Source: Rugalucina vietnamica (Eukaryota > Mollusca > Bivalvia > Lucinida > Lucinidae). Taken from it: a stretch of DNA of 64,000 bases. The stretch spans positions 22,668,488-22,732,487 of the forward strand of contig OZ024871.1 of the NCBI GenBank assembly GCA_964017185.1, written 5' to 3'. The translations under genes were made by a program, and so were the position numbers. Shown here piece by piece: positions 22,151 through 33,269 of the stretch. The notes below the pieces were generated by a model. It did not search any database and had not been told where the DNA came from. It saw nothing but the letters and a program-made list of their open reading frames with translations. Each line of letters begins with the position of its first letter. Position 1 is the stretch's first letter.

Positions 22151-25100
22151 TTAGTCCCGAGCTCTCACAAGAGAAGTAAATTTAGACACACAATCATCTG
22201 ACAATTCAGCAGAGGAGATCAGAGAATCAGGGAGTTCATTCCAATCTCTAATGGTCTGGGGGAAGAAACTGTGTAAATAGGCATTTGTACTTGCTGAAGG
22301 TATCTGAAATGCCAAGGAGTGTTGATTCCTACAACGCCTATTTTTGGGGATAAGGTCATCCGTGGGTATTTTTGCTCTCCCTTTTAGACCTTTGTAAAGT
22401 AATATAATTCTATTATCCTTCCTTCTTTTCTGCAGGGATTCCCATTTTAGTTTTTTAAGGATGCCAGTCATACTACCTTTTTCATATGTATAGTTCCTAG
22501 TTACAAACCTAGCCGCACGCTTTTGCACCTTCTCCAAATCATCTATCAAACCTTCATAATGAGGGTCCCAAACTGAGCTACCATATTCAAGAATAGGTCT
22601 CACCAGACCTTTATAGGCAGCTTCTCTCACATCTTGGGGGCAAGAAAACAGATTTCGTCTCAAAAAACCAAGGGTCCTATTGGCTTTGGTACACACATTG
22701 CTGATGTGAGTATTCCATTTTAAATCCTTAGTTATTGTTACTCCAAGATATTTGATACTCTCAACATTTTCCAACACAGTACCCTCAAGCTTGTAAGAAG
22801 CCTGAATTTTACTAGTACGTTTATTTGTCAGCTGCATCATGTTGCACTTGACAGGTTGAAATCTCATACCCCATTTCCTGGCCCAACTACCTAATCGATC
22901 AATATCCTTCTGAAGTTTCACTGTATCCTCCACATTCTTAATTTCACGATAACAAACACAATCATCAGCAAAGAGTCTGATTTCCGATTCAATATCTGAG
23001 GTGATATCATTTATATGCAACGAAAACAACAAGGGGCCAAGAACGGTGCCCTGTGGGACACCAGATACAACAGGAGCCCAGTCTGATTTAACGCCATTAA
23101 CCACAACTCTTTGTTGTCTATAGCAAAGGAAGGCATCAATCCATTTAATTGTCTTCCCACCAATTCCATAACTGAACAATTTGCTTTTAAGGAGTTCATG
23201 CGGAGGAGTGTCAAAAGCTTTTTCGAAATCCAAGATAAATGTGTCAACCTGACCTTGATTGTCTAAGATTTTTGCCCAGTCATCAATCACTGTAGCTAAC
23301 TGGGTTTCACAACTGTGGGATTTCCTGAATGCATGTTGCCTGTCTGACAAAAGTTTATGATGATCCAAATGGGACATGATATTAGAACACACTATATGTT
23401 CCAGAAGTTTGCAGGGTACGCAGGTCAAGGAAACTGGACGATAGTTGCAAGCAAGAGACCTGTCAGCCTTTTTGAACAGGGGACAAATGTTTGCTAAAGA
23501 CCATTCTTTGGGGATTTCACCCGAGTCTATTGACTGTTGAAAAAGATGTGCAAAAACAGGACCTAGCTCAGATGCCAATTCCTTAAGGACTCTGGGATGA
23601 AGCTCATCAGGACCTAAAGCTTTAGACGGGTTCAAACCTTTCAGAAGTTTTGTGACACCTTCTTTGGATACCACTATGTCTTCCATAAACGGGGCTTTTC
23701 TATTCAGAAGAGGGACCTGGCTATGTTCAGTTTTGGTGAACACATCCGTAAACTGACCATTGAATTCACCAGCCTTTTCAAAATCTGATTCAGCAAGACC
23801 ACTTCCATTTCGCTTTTTCAAAGGGGGGATACCTTGAACATCTTTTTTCTGACTATTTATGTACCGATAAAAATCTCTTGGATTAGCCTTAACATCACCA
23901 ACCAAGTTATTTACATACAACTCATGCTGTTTTCTGATATCTGCTTTGATTTCTCTTCTCAAAGTTTCAAATTTCGTTCTAAATTTTGCATTCCCAGTTT
24001 TCTTCGCTTTAGCGTGAGTTGCATTTTTTCTACGAATCTTTCTTCTTATTTCAGGAGTTAACCATGGGACTGAGGAAACTGAGCGACTAGTCTTTGATGG
24101 GATATGTTTATCCACTGATTCCTGGATAAAAGATGTGATCAAATTAAAGTTTTCTTGAACCGACCGTGTGCCAGAGTAACCGTTGAAATATTTCTCCTTT
24201 GCAAATTTAAGGGCATCACCTTTCATAGATTCATAATCACCTTTCTGATATTTATACACCTTTCTCTTAGGTTTCTTGATGGGGGGAATAACTATTTTCA
24301 AAGTTCCAGAGACAATGTCATGATCACTAAGCCTGTCCGGGGAATGAATATCAACAAATTGTCCGGGAAGTGAAGTGATAATCAAATCCAATGTGTTTTG
24401 TCCTCTTGTGGGGAAGTGCACTACCTGTTCCAATTCGTGGTCACTTATAAGTTCTACCAACTTTGCACCTTCAGACACGCTCAATGAAAAGCCTAGTTTG
24501 TTGAGTCTATCTGGCCAAACAATATCTCTGAAGTTGAAATCCCCCATGACATGGACCGAGGGGGGTTTGTTTCCTTTATGTAAAGTTTTCACCTTTTCAA
24601 GTTGGTCTTTGAATAACTCAAGTTCCTCTATCTTACCATCTGGAGGTCGATACCAACTTGCCACAAAATGGGAAGTTTTGTTCGCAAATACCTTTACCCA
24701 AACTGATTCGGAGCCGTTTTCCAATTCAGTGATCGGCATATGAGGAATATCTTTGTGTATAAGTAACATCACACCACCGCCGTCAAGAGTTCTATCTTTT
24801 CTATACACATTGTAAGGACAAGTTTCTGGGAACAATTCTGAAGTTGAAATAGTGTTGTCAATTTTAGTTTCTTGAATTGCAACAATCTGAGGTTGATGGA
24901 GATCAAGAAATGCCAACAACTCAAGTTTTTTACCTCTAATACTATTGATATTTATGCTCGAGAATTTTAACCCACTGATAAATTTATTTTTGTTTGTACC
25001 TGAACCGCATGTTTTAGTACCACAGCTACTATCGTTTGACAATGGAGCAAATCTATTTTGTTCTTCCAAGTTTAATTGATCAGAAAAGAATGAATCCGAA

Positions 25101-25756
25101 AAGTTGAAGAAGTCACATTTTGGGCAAATCCATGAACAATTTGAATTTTGTATATTTTCATACTGGTTATCTGAGACAAGGGAGCATTTATTGTGGACCC
25201 ACATTTCACATTTGTCACATTGAACAGCCTTGTGACTATTTAAGACAGCCCCACTGCAAAGACCACAGTCTGCTTTGCAGTCTGAACAATACCAAGGTTC
25301 ATTTTCATTTTCCAAACTGGAAAGTTCTTTTTCGCTGGGATTTGCACATGTCGCATGAAAGCGCTTTTCGCAGTCATTGCATGTGACAAATTTGTCGGTA
25401 GCTTTACAGTATTTTTTGCATAGCCGACACAGGAACCTGGGACCTGGATTCATTTCAATGTCTCCAGCCAGGATGATGAGGGTGAGCAGGTTGGTTCCCT
25501 TGGAGGGCTTAAAACTTTGAAGACCTTCAGAACTCCTGCGATTGCCAAGCTTCCTTGAGTATGCCAAAAAGTGTGAAATATTGCCAGAAGTTTTTTCGGT
25601 ACCAATGTTGCAGTCATGGTTCGGGTCCAAGGAACATGTAGAGTTAATCCACTTCCAAAAACAAAAGCCTAAAGCAAGGAACAAGGCCAACCTGTAGAAC
25701 ATTATGTGATAAATACAATTTGAACAACAACAACAACAATCTGAATAAGCAACCAC
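22151..25756 (-). CDS. LINE polyprotein: 2A-like motif, PHD-like zinc fingers, endonuclease, reverse transcriptase
   Basis: The product drives target-primed reverse transcription: the endonuclease nicks target DNA and the reverse transcriptase copies the element RNA onto it. Residues about 15-37 form a hydrophobic, signal-like segment; M19 may be the true start, since residues 7-11 come from a trinucleotide run. GDIEMNPGP at 98-106 fits the 2A consensus DxExNPGP. Two Cys/His clusters (about 110-160 and 164-214) look like PHD-type fingers. An APE-type endonuclease follows, with QETK at 295-298, GDFN at 405-408 and SDHD at 477-480. The reverse transcriptase shows LDFEKAFD (842-849), GVPQGTVLGPLLF and FADD (929-932). 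The C-terminal tail has ILEYGSSVWDPH and RDWNELPDSL, typical of CR1-like LINEs. No frameshift or stop is visible. Confidence 0.9.
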   Translation of the reverse strand: MVAYSDCCCCCSNCIYHIMFYRLALFLALGFCFWKWINSTCSLDPNHDCNIGTEKTSGNISHFLAYSRKLGNRRSSEGLQSFKPSKGTNLLTLIILAGDIEMNPGPRFLCRLCKKYCKATDKFVTCNDCEKRFHATCANPSEKELSSLENENEPWYCSDCKADCGLCSGAVLNSHKAVQCDKCEMWVHNKCSLVSDNQYENIQNSNCSWICPKCDFFNFSDSFFSDQLNLEEQNRFAPLSNDSSCGTKTCGSGTNKNKFISGLKFSSININSIRGKKLELLAFLDLHQPQIVAIQETKIDNTISTSELFPETCPYNVYRKDRTLDGGGVMLLIHKDIPHMPITELENGSESVWVKVFANKTSHFVASWYRPPDGKIEELELFKDQLEKVKTLHKGNKPPSVHVMGDFNFRDIVWPDRLNKLGFSLSVSEGAKLVELISDHELEQVVHFPTRGQNTLDLIITSLPGQFVDIHSPDRLSDHDIVSGTLKIVIPPIKKPKRKVYKYQKGDYESMKGDALKFAKEKYFNGYSGTRSVQENFNLITSFIQESVDKHIPSKTSRSVSSVPWLTPEIRRKIRRKNATHAKAKKTGNAKFRTKFETLRREIKADIRKQHELYVNNLVGDVKANPRDFYRYINSQKKDVQGIPPLKKRNGSGLAESDFEKAGEFNGQFTDVFTKTEHSQVPLLNRKAPFMEDIVVSKEGVTKLLKGLNPSKALGPDELHPRVLKELASELGPVFAHLFQQSIDSGEIPKEWSLANICPLFKKADRSLACNYRPVSLTCVPCKLLEHIVCSNIMSHLDHHKLLSDRQHAFRKSHSCETQLATVIDDWAKILDNQGQVDTFILDFEKAFDTPPHELLKSKLFSYGIGGKTIKWIDAFLCYRQQRVVVNGVKSDWAPVVSGVPQGTVLGPLLFSLHINDITSDIESEIRLFADDCVCYREIKNVEDTVKLQKDIDRLGSWARKWGMRFQPVKCNMMQLTNKRTSKIQASYKLEGTVLENVESIKYLGVTITKDLKWNTHISNVCTKANRTLGFLRRNLFSCPQDVREAAYKGLVRPILEYGSSVWDPHYEGLIDDLEKVQKRAARFVTRNYTYEKGSMTGILKKLKWESLQKRRKDNRIILLYKGLKGRAKIPTDDLIPKNRRCRNQHSLAFQIPSASTNAYLHSFFPQTIRDWNELPDSLISSAELSDDCVSKFTSLVRARD
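25439..25465 (-). other. 2A-like ribosome-skipping motif in the LINE ORF
   Basis: These nine codons encode GDIEMNPGP, residues 98-106. The conserved D, E, N, P, G and P positions of 2A peptides are all present. By analogy, the bond between G105 and P106 would not be formed. That would release a short N-terminal piece with the signal-like segment and start the enzyme part at P106. Function is inferred from family knowledge, not shown here. Confidence 0.75.
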
Positions 25757-26300
25757 AAGTGACAGTCAAAATATCTAAGATCTACCGGGTTACTTGGGGG
25801 GGGGGGGGAGCTCACAATTCACAATACCAGCCGGTTAGCGATCTAGCTGACCAAACGCGCAAGTTGGCTGGCACTGATCAATGAGCAAGAAATCTTGACA
25901 GAAATCCAAAGCACTTCAAACAAGCTGCAAGTAAACACCTGGCTGGGTGGTTTCCCTACCTAATGTGTCACTTACAGGAAATGCAAGAACTGATAAACTC
26001 AAAATCCAGTAAACTATTCTGACTCAAAGACTCTGACAGAGCAAAGTCAATTTCTGCACTTATTTTTTTTTTCTCGAATACCCCACCCACTGTATAGTGA
26101 ATGGCGGGAAAATTTTCAAAGGGCAAAAATCCTCAATAAGCTTTGAATTTGTCAATAAATCGGCGACCAGCAAGTATATTTCACTGGTCTCAATCAACCT
26201 AAGCTGAAATCTGAACAATTATAAACACAAATAAAGAAAGAAAACTTCTCTTTTGTGAGAGAGAATTCTGACGATCCTTCTTCGCCGGAACCGGAAGCGA
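25757..26300 (-). other. probable LINE 5' region plus unassigned spacer
   Basis: The part next to the ORF start, including a run of 13 G at about 25,797-25,809, may be the LINE 5' untranslated region. A short LINE-tail-like phrase (CCAGTAAACTATTCTGACTC) lies at about 26,009-26,028 in the opposite orientation. No gene seen. Confidence 0.35.
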
Positions 26301-26303
26301 TCC

Positions 26304-26690
26304 TAGCTGAAGGTATCTGAAAAGCCAAAGAGTGTTGATTTCTACAACGCCTATTCTTTGGGATAAGGTCATCTGTGGGTATTCTGGCTTTACCCTTTAG
26401 ACCTTTGTATAGCAATATAAGTCTACTATCCTTCCTCCTTTTCTTAAGAGATTCCCATTTCTAGTTGACCTAAAATGCCAGTCATGCTCCCAGTTTCAAA
26501 AACATAATTTCCCGTCGCAAACCTTGCCGCACGATTTTGGACCTTTTCCAGATCTTCCTGGAGGCCATGAGTGTGAGGGTTCCAAACTGAGCTTCCATAT
26601 TCCAAGACCGGCCGCACTAGGCCTTTATAAGCTGCTTCTTTCACATCTGGGGGACAAGAATACAAATTTCTACAACAAAATACCGAGGTC
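26304..26690 (-). pseudogene. fragment of a second LINE, C-terminal region
   Basis: The minus strand encodes PDVKEAAYKGLVRPVLEYGS, then, after a disrupted frame near 26,440, LLYKGLKGKARIPTDDLIPK. Both match the C-terminal third of the full-length LINE at roughly residues 1040-1155. Both ends are truncated and the frame is broken, so this is a dead copy. It has diverged from the intact element and is probably an older insertion. Confidence 0.8.
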
Positions 26691-26749
26691 TGTAGATCTG
26701 TACTTCCGCCACTACCCAAAGTCAAACCCACTGAGCAATAGTCAAACAT

Positions 26750-28201
26750 GACGGTTCAACGTATAGATGTACACCAATCAAGCTTGGTTGCGAAATCTCA
26801 CTACGCTATAATCTTGAATGTTGAATCTTGATTAGAAATTCTGCCAATCCTGGCACACCTCCACACGCTGGAGTAGCGAATAAAAGGATCACTTCTAAAA
26901 TGGTATTCCACCACCCTATTTACAGTTTATATATCATATAAAAATATAAAATAAATAATAAAAAAAAGACATAATATGTCTTTTTTATTATTCATTTTAT
27001 ATTTTAATTTATGTTTATTTCCTTATTTTTTTTTTCCTTTTCTTTTTTATTATATTTTTTATTTATTTTTTAATGGGGGAGAGGGGGGTTGACCGTATGA
27101 TGGTCTCGGAGTGTTTGTGACCACCGTGTAGCAATTCTCTGGCATGAAAGGTTGAAGAATGGTTACAACAACTACGACGACGACGACGGCGACTTCTGGC
27201 ATCAGGTTCTTGCACGTAATAATGTATGACTTACTCGGTCGACAGAATTTGTAGCACGATTTGATTTACCCCGTACATTTAGAGTGTATTAAAAGGAAAA
27301 TCATTTAAAGCAAAAAACTAAAAACTGAATTTTTGGACAAAAGCACTATTTTTGACCAAAAATAACAATTTTTGAGATTTTGTTTAAATTCTCAGATAAA
27401 GCTTAGTAACTCATCTCTCCAATAAAATGGGTTGTTTTTCCTTCAAACACAGCATGCAACACCCCTTAATGTTTAACTGGAGGTACTGCTTTTCAACCCA
27501 TCCAAATTCCGACTTTTTTAAAAAGCTGCATATCAAAAACATACTCATGCAGCATCTTTGACATGAGATCGCCTTTAACAGAAAGAAAACAAGCGACAGG
27601 TTTTGGTGTCAAAACATCTCATAGTGATCAAAAATTGAAATGAATTTTGATTTTACTCATTTTCTCCAATATTTATGATTTTTTCTCAAAAAATGCAATT
27701 TTGTCAAAAAATGCATTTATTCATAATACCAAATTTTTGAGATTTTTAAAATCGTTTTCTGGCTTAATCATTAGCTTTGGGAAACAAAAATGTGTTCTTA
27801 ACTCTGTGTCATTTTTGGTGGATTTTTTTTTTTTCGATTTTCCAATTTTCTGTATTTACAGAAAATGGGAATTTTCAAATTTTTCCTAAAATCGTTTCCG
27901 CAACTTGTTTTGGTCTTATCACACACATTATAGGGCCTCGGGGAAGATTGGTGAGGGCCTCGGGGAAGATTGGCCTAGCCAACCGTGTTACCCTCTCTAA
28001 ATAAAGAAATTACTTACTTACTTACTTACATTATCAAACTCTTTCAGACTGTGCTAATTCAAAAAGCTAGGTTGAAAATTTGATAGTCAAAATGTCACTT
28101 ACAAATATGAAAAAATCTAAATGGTTCAAAACTTCTTTTGATGGGTATATATATTCATCATACGCAGCGTATTGTGGGCATTAGATACCAGCGATATGAT
28201 A
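26750..28201. other. AT-rich stretch with a palindrome and a retroelement tail
   Basis: An AT-rich palindrome spans about 26,925-27,010, with AAAAGACATA and TATGTCTTTT arms at its centre. At about 27,930-28,030 a phrase GGGCCTCGGGGAAGATTGG is tandemly doubled and then runs into CCCTCTCTAAATAAAGAAAT and TTAC steps. That looks like the 3' end of a SINE or LINE. No exon is recognised. Confidence 0.45.
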
Positions 28202-28438
28202 TGAGCCTGTGCGTGAAAAAACCAACAATTTGCATGGGCGAAAACAAAGACGCAGATCAGCTTCGCGGTAACCGCGAAGCTGATCAGCGTCTTTGTTTTC
28301 GCTACACGGATAGTACATTTCCTCCTCTACTTATTCCCAAATTTTCAAGATTCTGGGTTTCTTCTGTGACTGTACAGGCTGGTTTGTGTTGGACCTGGTC
28401 GGAAACCCAAATTGTTGGTTTTGTCATGCACAGGCTCA
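28202..28438 (+). repeat. W element, copy a
   Basis: A palindromic element about 235 bp long. The outer arms are TGAGCC...CCAACAAT and ATTGTTGG...GGCTCA. Near the left arm sits a long inner hairpin (GATCAGCTTCGCGGT / ACCGCGAAGCTGATC, extended by GGCGAAAACAAAG). It lies downstream of gene A. Non-coding; probably a MITE. Confidence 0.75.
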
Positions 28439-28881
28439 TATGTGCTTTCATTTGTCACACTTCGCGACAATAAAGTTCTTGATGTGTTCTCAGCGACGAG
28501 ACAAAGGATATTGACAGTTTTTGCAGTTATAGAATCAAGAATATAACCTGCGTATGATAGGATGATAGGTCTAAGTTTAAAAAGAAAAACTTAAAAGCGA
28601 GCGGAAACGCATATTTTACGAGCTTCCTTCTTGTACACAAATGATAGCTTGCACGTAGTTTGGTTTTTATCTCACTTTTCATCATGGTACGCCTATATAT
28701 CATGTCCTCACAGTGTGGATAGGTAGGCAGCAATCCTAAACGAAAAGTTGCGCTTCTACGTTTGCGATTGCCAACACGCGTTTTGGCAATCGTAATCTCA
28801 TTTTGCGTTCGTTTTTGCTATCTTCTTTTGTACACGGAAATGTTCACGATTGCTGCCTACCCTGTGTGGTCTTTATGAAAG

Positions 28882-29671
28882 TTAAGAATAATGAGCTCCG
28901 CATCTGGAGCATCTTTTCTCCATCATAAGAAAGCAACACAACAGGCCGATAGGAAAGAACACGATGGCCAGAATGACCCCACATATGGTGAAGTTGTCCT
29001 CGAGCACGCCCTGAAAATAGTGGGACAAAATATAGAATTATAATTATGAGACTTTTAAAATCAAGTTTGCGTCGATAATGCTATTGGGTAGGGTGAAAAT
29101 AAAAAACATTTTCAGTCAAAGTATTGATAGTTGGTTCAGCACCTACATTTGCACCATGATAATTTCTAGAATGCTAAGTACACTAACTGCTTTCATAACT
29201 TGATGAATTCCCGCTATATGACATAGCTTACTTGTATACATGTATATGGCAATCTGGATATAAAAATGATGATTTTATATTAATTTCATTATTTGAGCCG
29301 CCGCATGGGAAAACCAACAATCTGCAAAGGCGAAAACAAAGGCGCAGATCAGCTTCGCAGTGTAGCTACGATCTGTGTCTTTGTTTTCGCTACATGGGTA
29401 TTACAATTAATCTTCTTTTTAAATCCAAAATTTCCAGCCTCTAACCATCTTCTGTGACTGTACAGCCCGGTTTGTGTCAGACCTGGTCGAAACCCAAATT
29501 GCTTGTTTTCTCATGCAAGGGCTCATTTTAAAACTACTCACGCCACAAGCCCTACATCCTCCTGTTATAACGACGGTAGTAGGCTGCTGTACAACCACAT
29601 TACTACTAGTCGTAGCTTGGTAACCTGACAATGAAATGTACAAAATGAAAAGTCAAATTGATGCTAGGATT

Positions 29672-29706
<35 letters not shown>

Positions 29707-30619
29707 CAGTTTTACGTCCCTTTCAAGATTATTTCAGCTTATATATGAGACGGGCCAATCAGTAGGTGGGCGAAAACGGGATAACCCCGAGAAAAACCAC
29801 CTGGCACACCCGCAAGCAGAAATTGGCTTGTCTCACATGTGGCCAGTGCGGGGCTCGAACCCACACCAGACACAGCGGTGAGAATTGCGTTATTTGATAC
29901 AACGAAGTCATCTATAGAGTTTTCGGTGGATACGAACAGGACGTCTCGCATTACGAAAACTTGCCTATGCATTATACAGAGATTTTTTTTTCACCTTTAA
30001 AAATTGAAAATTTCATTGGACAAATTTTGATTATTTCTTATTTTTGCTCAAAACATAGAATGTGGGAACCGAGGCGGTTCTAACGAGTACCCACAATCTA
30101 TGTTATCGAGCAAAAATAGGTATACCCCTGCACAAGCCAGTTTTACTATATAAAAGTGGGGTTTAAGGGGGTATTCATTGCACGGACATGTTTTCCTGAT
30201 CGACTGGTGTCTAGATTGCCGCCAAAATATGTAAAATTAAATGTGATTTGTTGTGGTAGAACGTCTATTATAGGCTATGAATAATGCGATTGTTTGGGTA
30301 GTCCCAACGTTATTTTTCATGCTCAACTCAATTGCGAATAACATTTCTCAGGCTCATAATGTTGGCATTTTAACATTTATGAGCAGGAGAAATTACTGGA
30401 TTTGTTGATCAAAGCATAGAATTTCATTAATTCAGGCTGTCCAGTATTTATGAGTTAGATCTAAATTAAACTCTCAGTGAAGGGCCTGGTCCTAAACTTT
30501 TGAGACACGGGCTTATCATGACTGTGATGATACTCGTATAATACAAGATAAAACTTACCAGGTGGGGGCATTTGTTGGTACTGTGGCTGAGGCATTTGTT
30601 GATACTGTGGCTGTGACAT
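28882..30619 (-). CDS. BRI3-like membrane protein, gene A (three exons, 90 aa)
   Basis: Exons on the minus strand: 30,559-30,619 (ATG, then 20 codons plus one base), 29,542-29,624, and 28,882-29,010 ending TAA. Introns have GTAAGT...CAG and GTGAGT...CAG borders, and the phases fit (1, then 0). The product starts MSQPQYQQMPQPQYQQMPPP. It then has C-R-A-C (44-47), GVLEDNFTICGVILAIVFFP (49-68) inside a hydrophobic span of about 56-78, and C-S-R-C (82-85) near the C-terminus. This CxxC - VLED - membrane - CxxC layout is that of brain protein I3 (BRI3), a small endolysosomal membrane protein with a Pro/Tyr-rich N-terminus. A LITAF-type protein is a less likely alternative. Intron 1 holds a SINE and a Q element; intron 2 holds W copy b. 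Family by eye; exact role not known. Confidence 0.8.
29294..29525 (+). repeat. W element, copy b, in intron 2 of gene A
   Basis: Full element with the TGAGCC/GGCTCA ends and a partly decayed inner hairpin. It ends 16 bp inside the intron from the exon 2 donor site. Confidence 0.75.
29672..29905 (-). mobile_element. tRNA-derived SINE in intron 1 of gene A
   Basis: On the minus strand there is a good pol III B box, GGTTCGAGCCC (29,851-29,861), a body ending CTTGAAAGGGACGTAAAACT, and an A-tail of about 33 bases (29,672-29,702). The A-box region is not recognisable, so the 5' end is truncated or diverged. The same body occurs in the deleted copy at about 31,930. Confidence 0.75.
29950..30203 (+). 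repeat. Q element in intron 1 of gene A
   Basis: It begins ATTACGAAAACTTGCC and contains GCTCAAAACATAGAATGTGG against CACAATCTATGTT, an interrupted palindrome. It ends with GTATACCCCTGCA...GGGGGTATTCATT and GACATGTTTTCCTGAT. Related copies are at 34,913 and, split, at 54,190 and 57,953. Non-coding. Confidence 0.65.
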
Positions 30620-31929
30620 TGTGTTGGTTTAGGGTAGTTAAATTATCACCTGAAACGTTACCAGACCTTTTGGGTGACCCAAATTCACATGTGCCGCGTT
30701 CTTTATTTTTTCGTGACTTTTTCGTTATTATCGTAACGCATGCATTTTGCTCTTACATGGATGGATTTTTTCTCAGTGGTCGGTGGTCCATGATACCCTT
30801 TGTCATGGAGAAAAGCCATGTATCGACGTGAAACAGTGTGCGGGTAAAGGTGAGAAGGATCCCTGAGGCTATGATTACAAAAATATGCTGAAAACTTGAT
30901 TTTGCAGTCTTGCAATTCGCGATGTGTAAGAATTTTTTAGGGATTTTTCATAAATAGGTAAATATTGTTCAGGGAAGAAATGAAGGCAATAACTTCCGCG
31001 TTTGAACATGTTTTAAGTGAAGGTTTAAGAACGTAGTATTTATCACTCAATGTCGGAATTTATGTGGGCTAAAGTTAAACAGAAAACGGCTATAGAATGA
31101 ATTTTAAGTTGGCTTACCAGTGATTCAGGCGCACATTCACTTTTGACTGAACAACTACAACAATCATGTTTGTCATATGACTTTCTGTTTTTCCTTTGAA
31201 GTCTTTTTTTTTTTTTTTTTTTTTTGTAAAATTAAATCCAATACAAGTCAATATCAAAAGAGACGGGCCCCAAATATGAATACCGTACAATAACTTCCTG
31301 ATATTGGAAGTTTCGGTACGGATCTGCCAATTTGTGTTTTGTGATACAAAGACCTCGTAGAAAAAAAAAATCAGCTCGTCTTCGACTCGCTTTATTTTTT
31401 CTACTCGATACTTTTTAACTATAACTTATTTCCTGATAGCAACACCATTTGGCCCAATATAGGCCACGACTTACATATAGCTGGTCAGCTTTTGGTGGAG
31501 TACATAATTCGCTTGACCGGACGAAACATGTTTTAAAATATTGCGTGTTCTTTTTTCTCTCGGATTCAAAATAATTGTTTATTGGATCCGCGTTTCTTCA
31601 ACACGGACCTGGACGAATCCCCAGTAATGGTAATGGTGTGCAGGGCACAGATCATTAAGCTCAGTGTTCTGTATGGTTGGTTTAGTCAAACCACCCATAC
31701 ACACAAGCCTTATTAGTTTGCTTGGGTGGTTATATTTATGAAGCACATTTTGAGTGTCATGACATCCTAATGTTGGAAAAAAATTGCCATAAAATGGAGG
31801 CAACATCCCGACATGACCATTGCTGTTGACTGGGACGTATTTAGTGTCAATTCAATCAAAAAGTTCAAACAAACAAGGTTAAAAAGCTCATTAGAGCTTA
31901 TGTTTAGGCTATATACTGTCATGTCGTCT

Positions 31930-32024
31930 TAGGCCGAGTGGTTCTCCCGTTTTCGCCCCACCTACTGTTTGGCCCGTCTCATATGAACTGAAATAATCTT
32001 GAAAGGCGGACGTAAAACTGAATA
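31930..32024 (+). mobile_element. SINE with internal deletion
   Basis: An A-box-like start (GGCCGAGTGGTT, 31,932-31,943) is joined directly to the body phrase TCTCCCGTTTTCGCC. The body ends CTTGAAAGGCGGACGTAAAA. Compared with the copy in gene A intron 1, about 110 bp including the B box is missing. Confidence 0.65.
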
Positions 32025-32456
32025 AAAATCATCAAGTTGCCGAGATTTTTCAAGAAAAACTTAAACATGGTTGTATTCCTTCCACATTATGTGATTTCAA
32101 CAATTACATGCTTATTGAAACAACAGGCCTAGTTAAGCGTATACAGCAGAATGGTAAAGTTCTTACCGGGGTTATGTTACTCTTTGGAAACTCGTTGATA
32201 TGCTGCATTATTACGCACATGGCAAATAATAATAATGATAATAAAATAATCGAAATACGTACTTACCAATTTTTTTAAAACTAAATCGGATCATATAAAT
32301 CTGAGTCACACGCCCTTACCAGGAAGTATCACAATACATTCGACAAGGACGTAAAATTATGCGTATCAATTTTATTAAGTTTCGAGATATATTTTCTAAC
32401 TATGGTATCAATTCAACATAATCGAAAACAGATAGGTATATACAGGTCATTCGCGA

Positions 32457-32458
32457 CA

Positions 32459-32506
<48 letters not shown>

Positions 32507-32532
32507 AAATGAGAAAGAAAGAAGAAAGAAAA

Positions 32533-32608
<76 letters not shown>

Positions 32609-32609
32609 A
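32457..32609 (+). repeat. (GAAA)n microsatellite
   Basis: About 150 bp of GAAA repeats with a few interruptions. The open frames across it are artefacts of the repeat. Confidence 0.95.
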
Positions 32610-33269
32610 GACTCATATATGAAATAGTATCGCATCGATGCTTAAATAAGTTATAAATCTGAAATACAATTTATATCACATGAGTGTTCTAGCAGGAATC
32701 AAGAATTGACGCCAAACGAACGTTTAATAATGTAGCAATAATTGTTGTCGAAGGATTAAAATGCCTAGTCTAGTAGAGTGTTTAAGGCCTGTTTTTGGCC
32801 TCAGATTTTGGTGAAAATAAAGTTTTTGAATTGAGATGGGAAAAGTATTTTTGAAAGCAGCTGTATTTCTCCACTTTTAAAAAACAGACAACTCTTCATT
32901 CATCCTATAGGTATTGCCATGGTAACGCACAGAAGTTTTAATTTTAACTACCGGCCCACATGACAAACAAAACGATACTTGGCACTGATACTCCATAATC
33001 ATTTCGTAATAAGAAATTGTTTGTCGCGTGGGCCGATAACTGCAATAGACATAAAAGTGCAAAATCATCGTGGTATTTCTATTTTTTTCTGAGTGTTGCT
33101 ATGGCAACGTTTGTAATCTGAAATAATTGTGTACGGTTGTAAAAACATGGTCATATATATCTGATATTTGCAATCTTTTCTCATTAAAATTCCAAAATTC
33201 AGCCAAAGCATGTCCGAAATCAGGCCTTAAATTCCCTAGGCATTTGCAATGAAAACGAACATATTTGAC

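Larger units (their letters stand above)
22072..25756 (-). mobile_element. apparently intact APE-type LINE (CR1/Jockey-like)
   Basis: One uninterrupted 1,201-codon ORF is followed by a 3' untranslated region of about 80 bp ending in a TTCTGATTCTGA tail. The tail is shared with a truncated neighbour and with a solo tail near 20,330, which defines the family's 3' end. The 5' limit is not fixed; an upstream untranslated region probably extends beyond 25,756. The intact frame and catalytic residues suggest a recent and possibly competent insertion. Confidence 0.85.
30620..33269. other. intergenic region between genes A and B
   Basis: It should contain the gene A promoter, but I see no clear TATA box or start site. 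A P-like fragment is at about 30,315-30,450 inside gene A intron 1. This stretch holds a poly-T run near 31,207, a SINE remnant at 31,930 and a GAAA microsatellite at 32,457. No further exons are recognised. Confidence 0.45.

Noticed and set aside
24375..24743. 122-codon plus-strand frame
   Set aside because: It is the antisense shadow of the LINE endonuclease region.
32413..32635. Phe/Leu/Ser-rich frames
   Set aside because: Produced by the (GAAA)n microsatellite.
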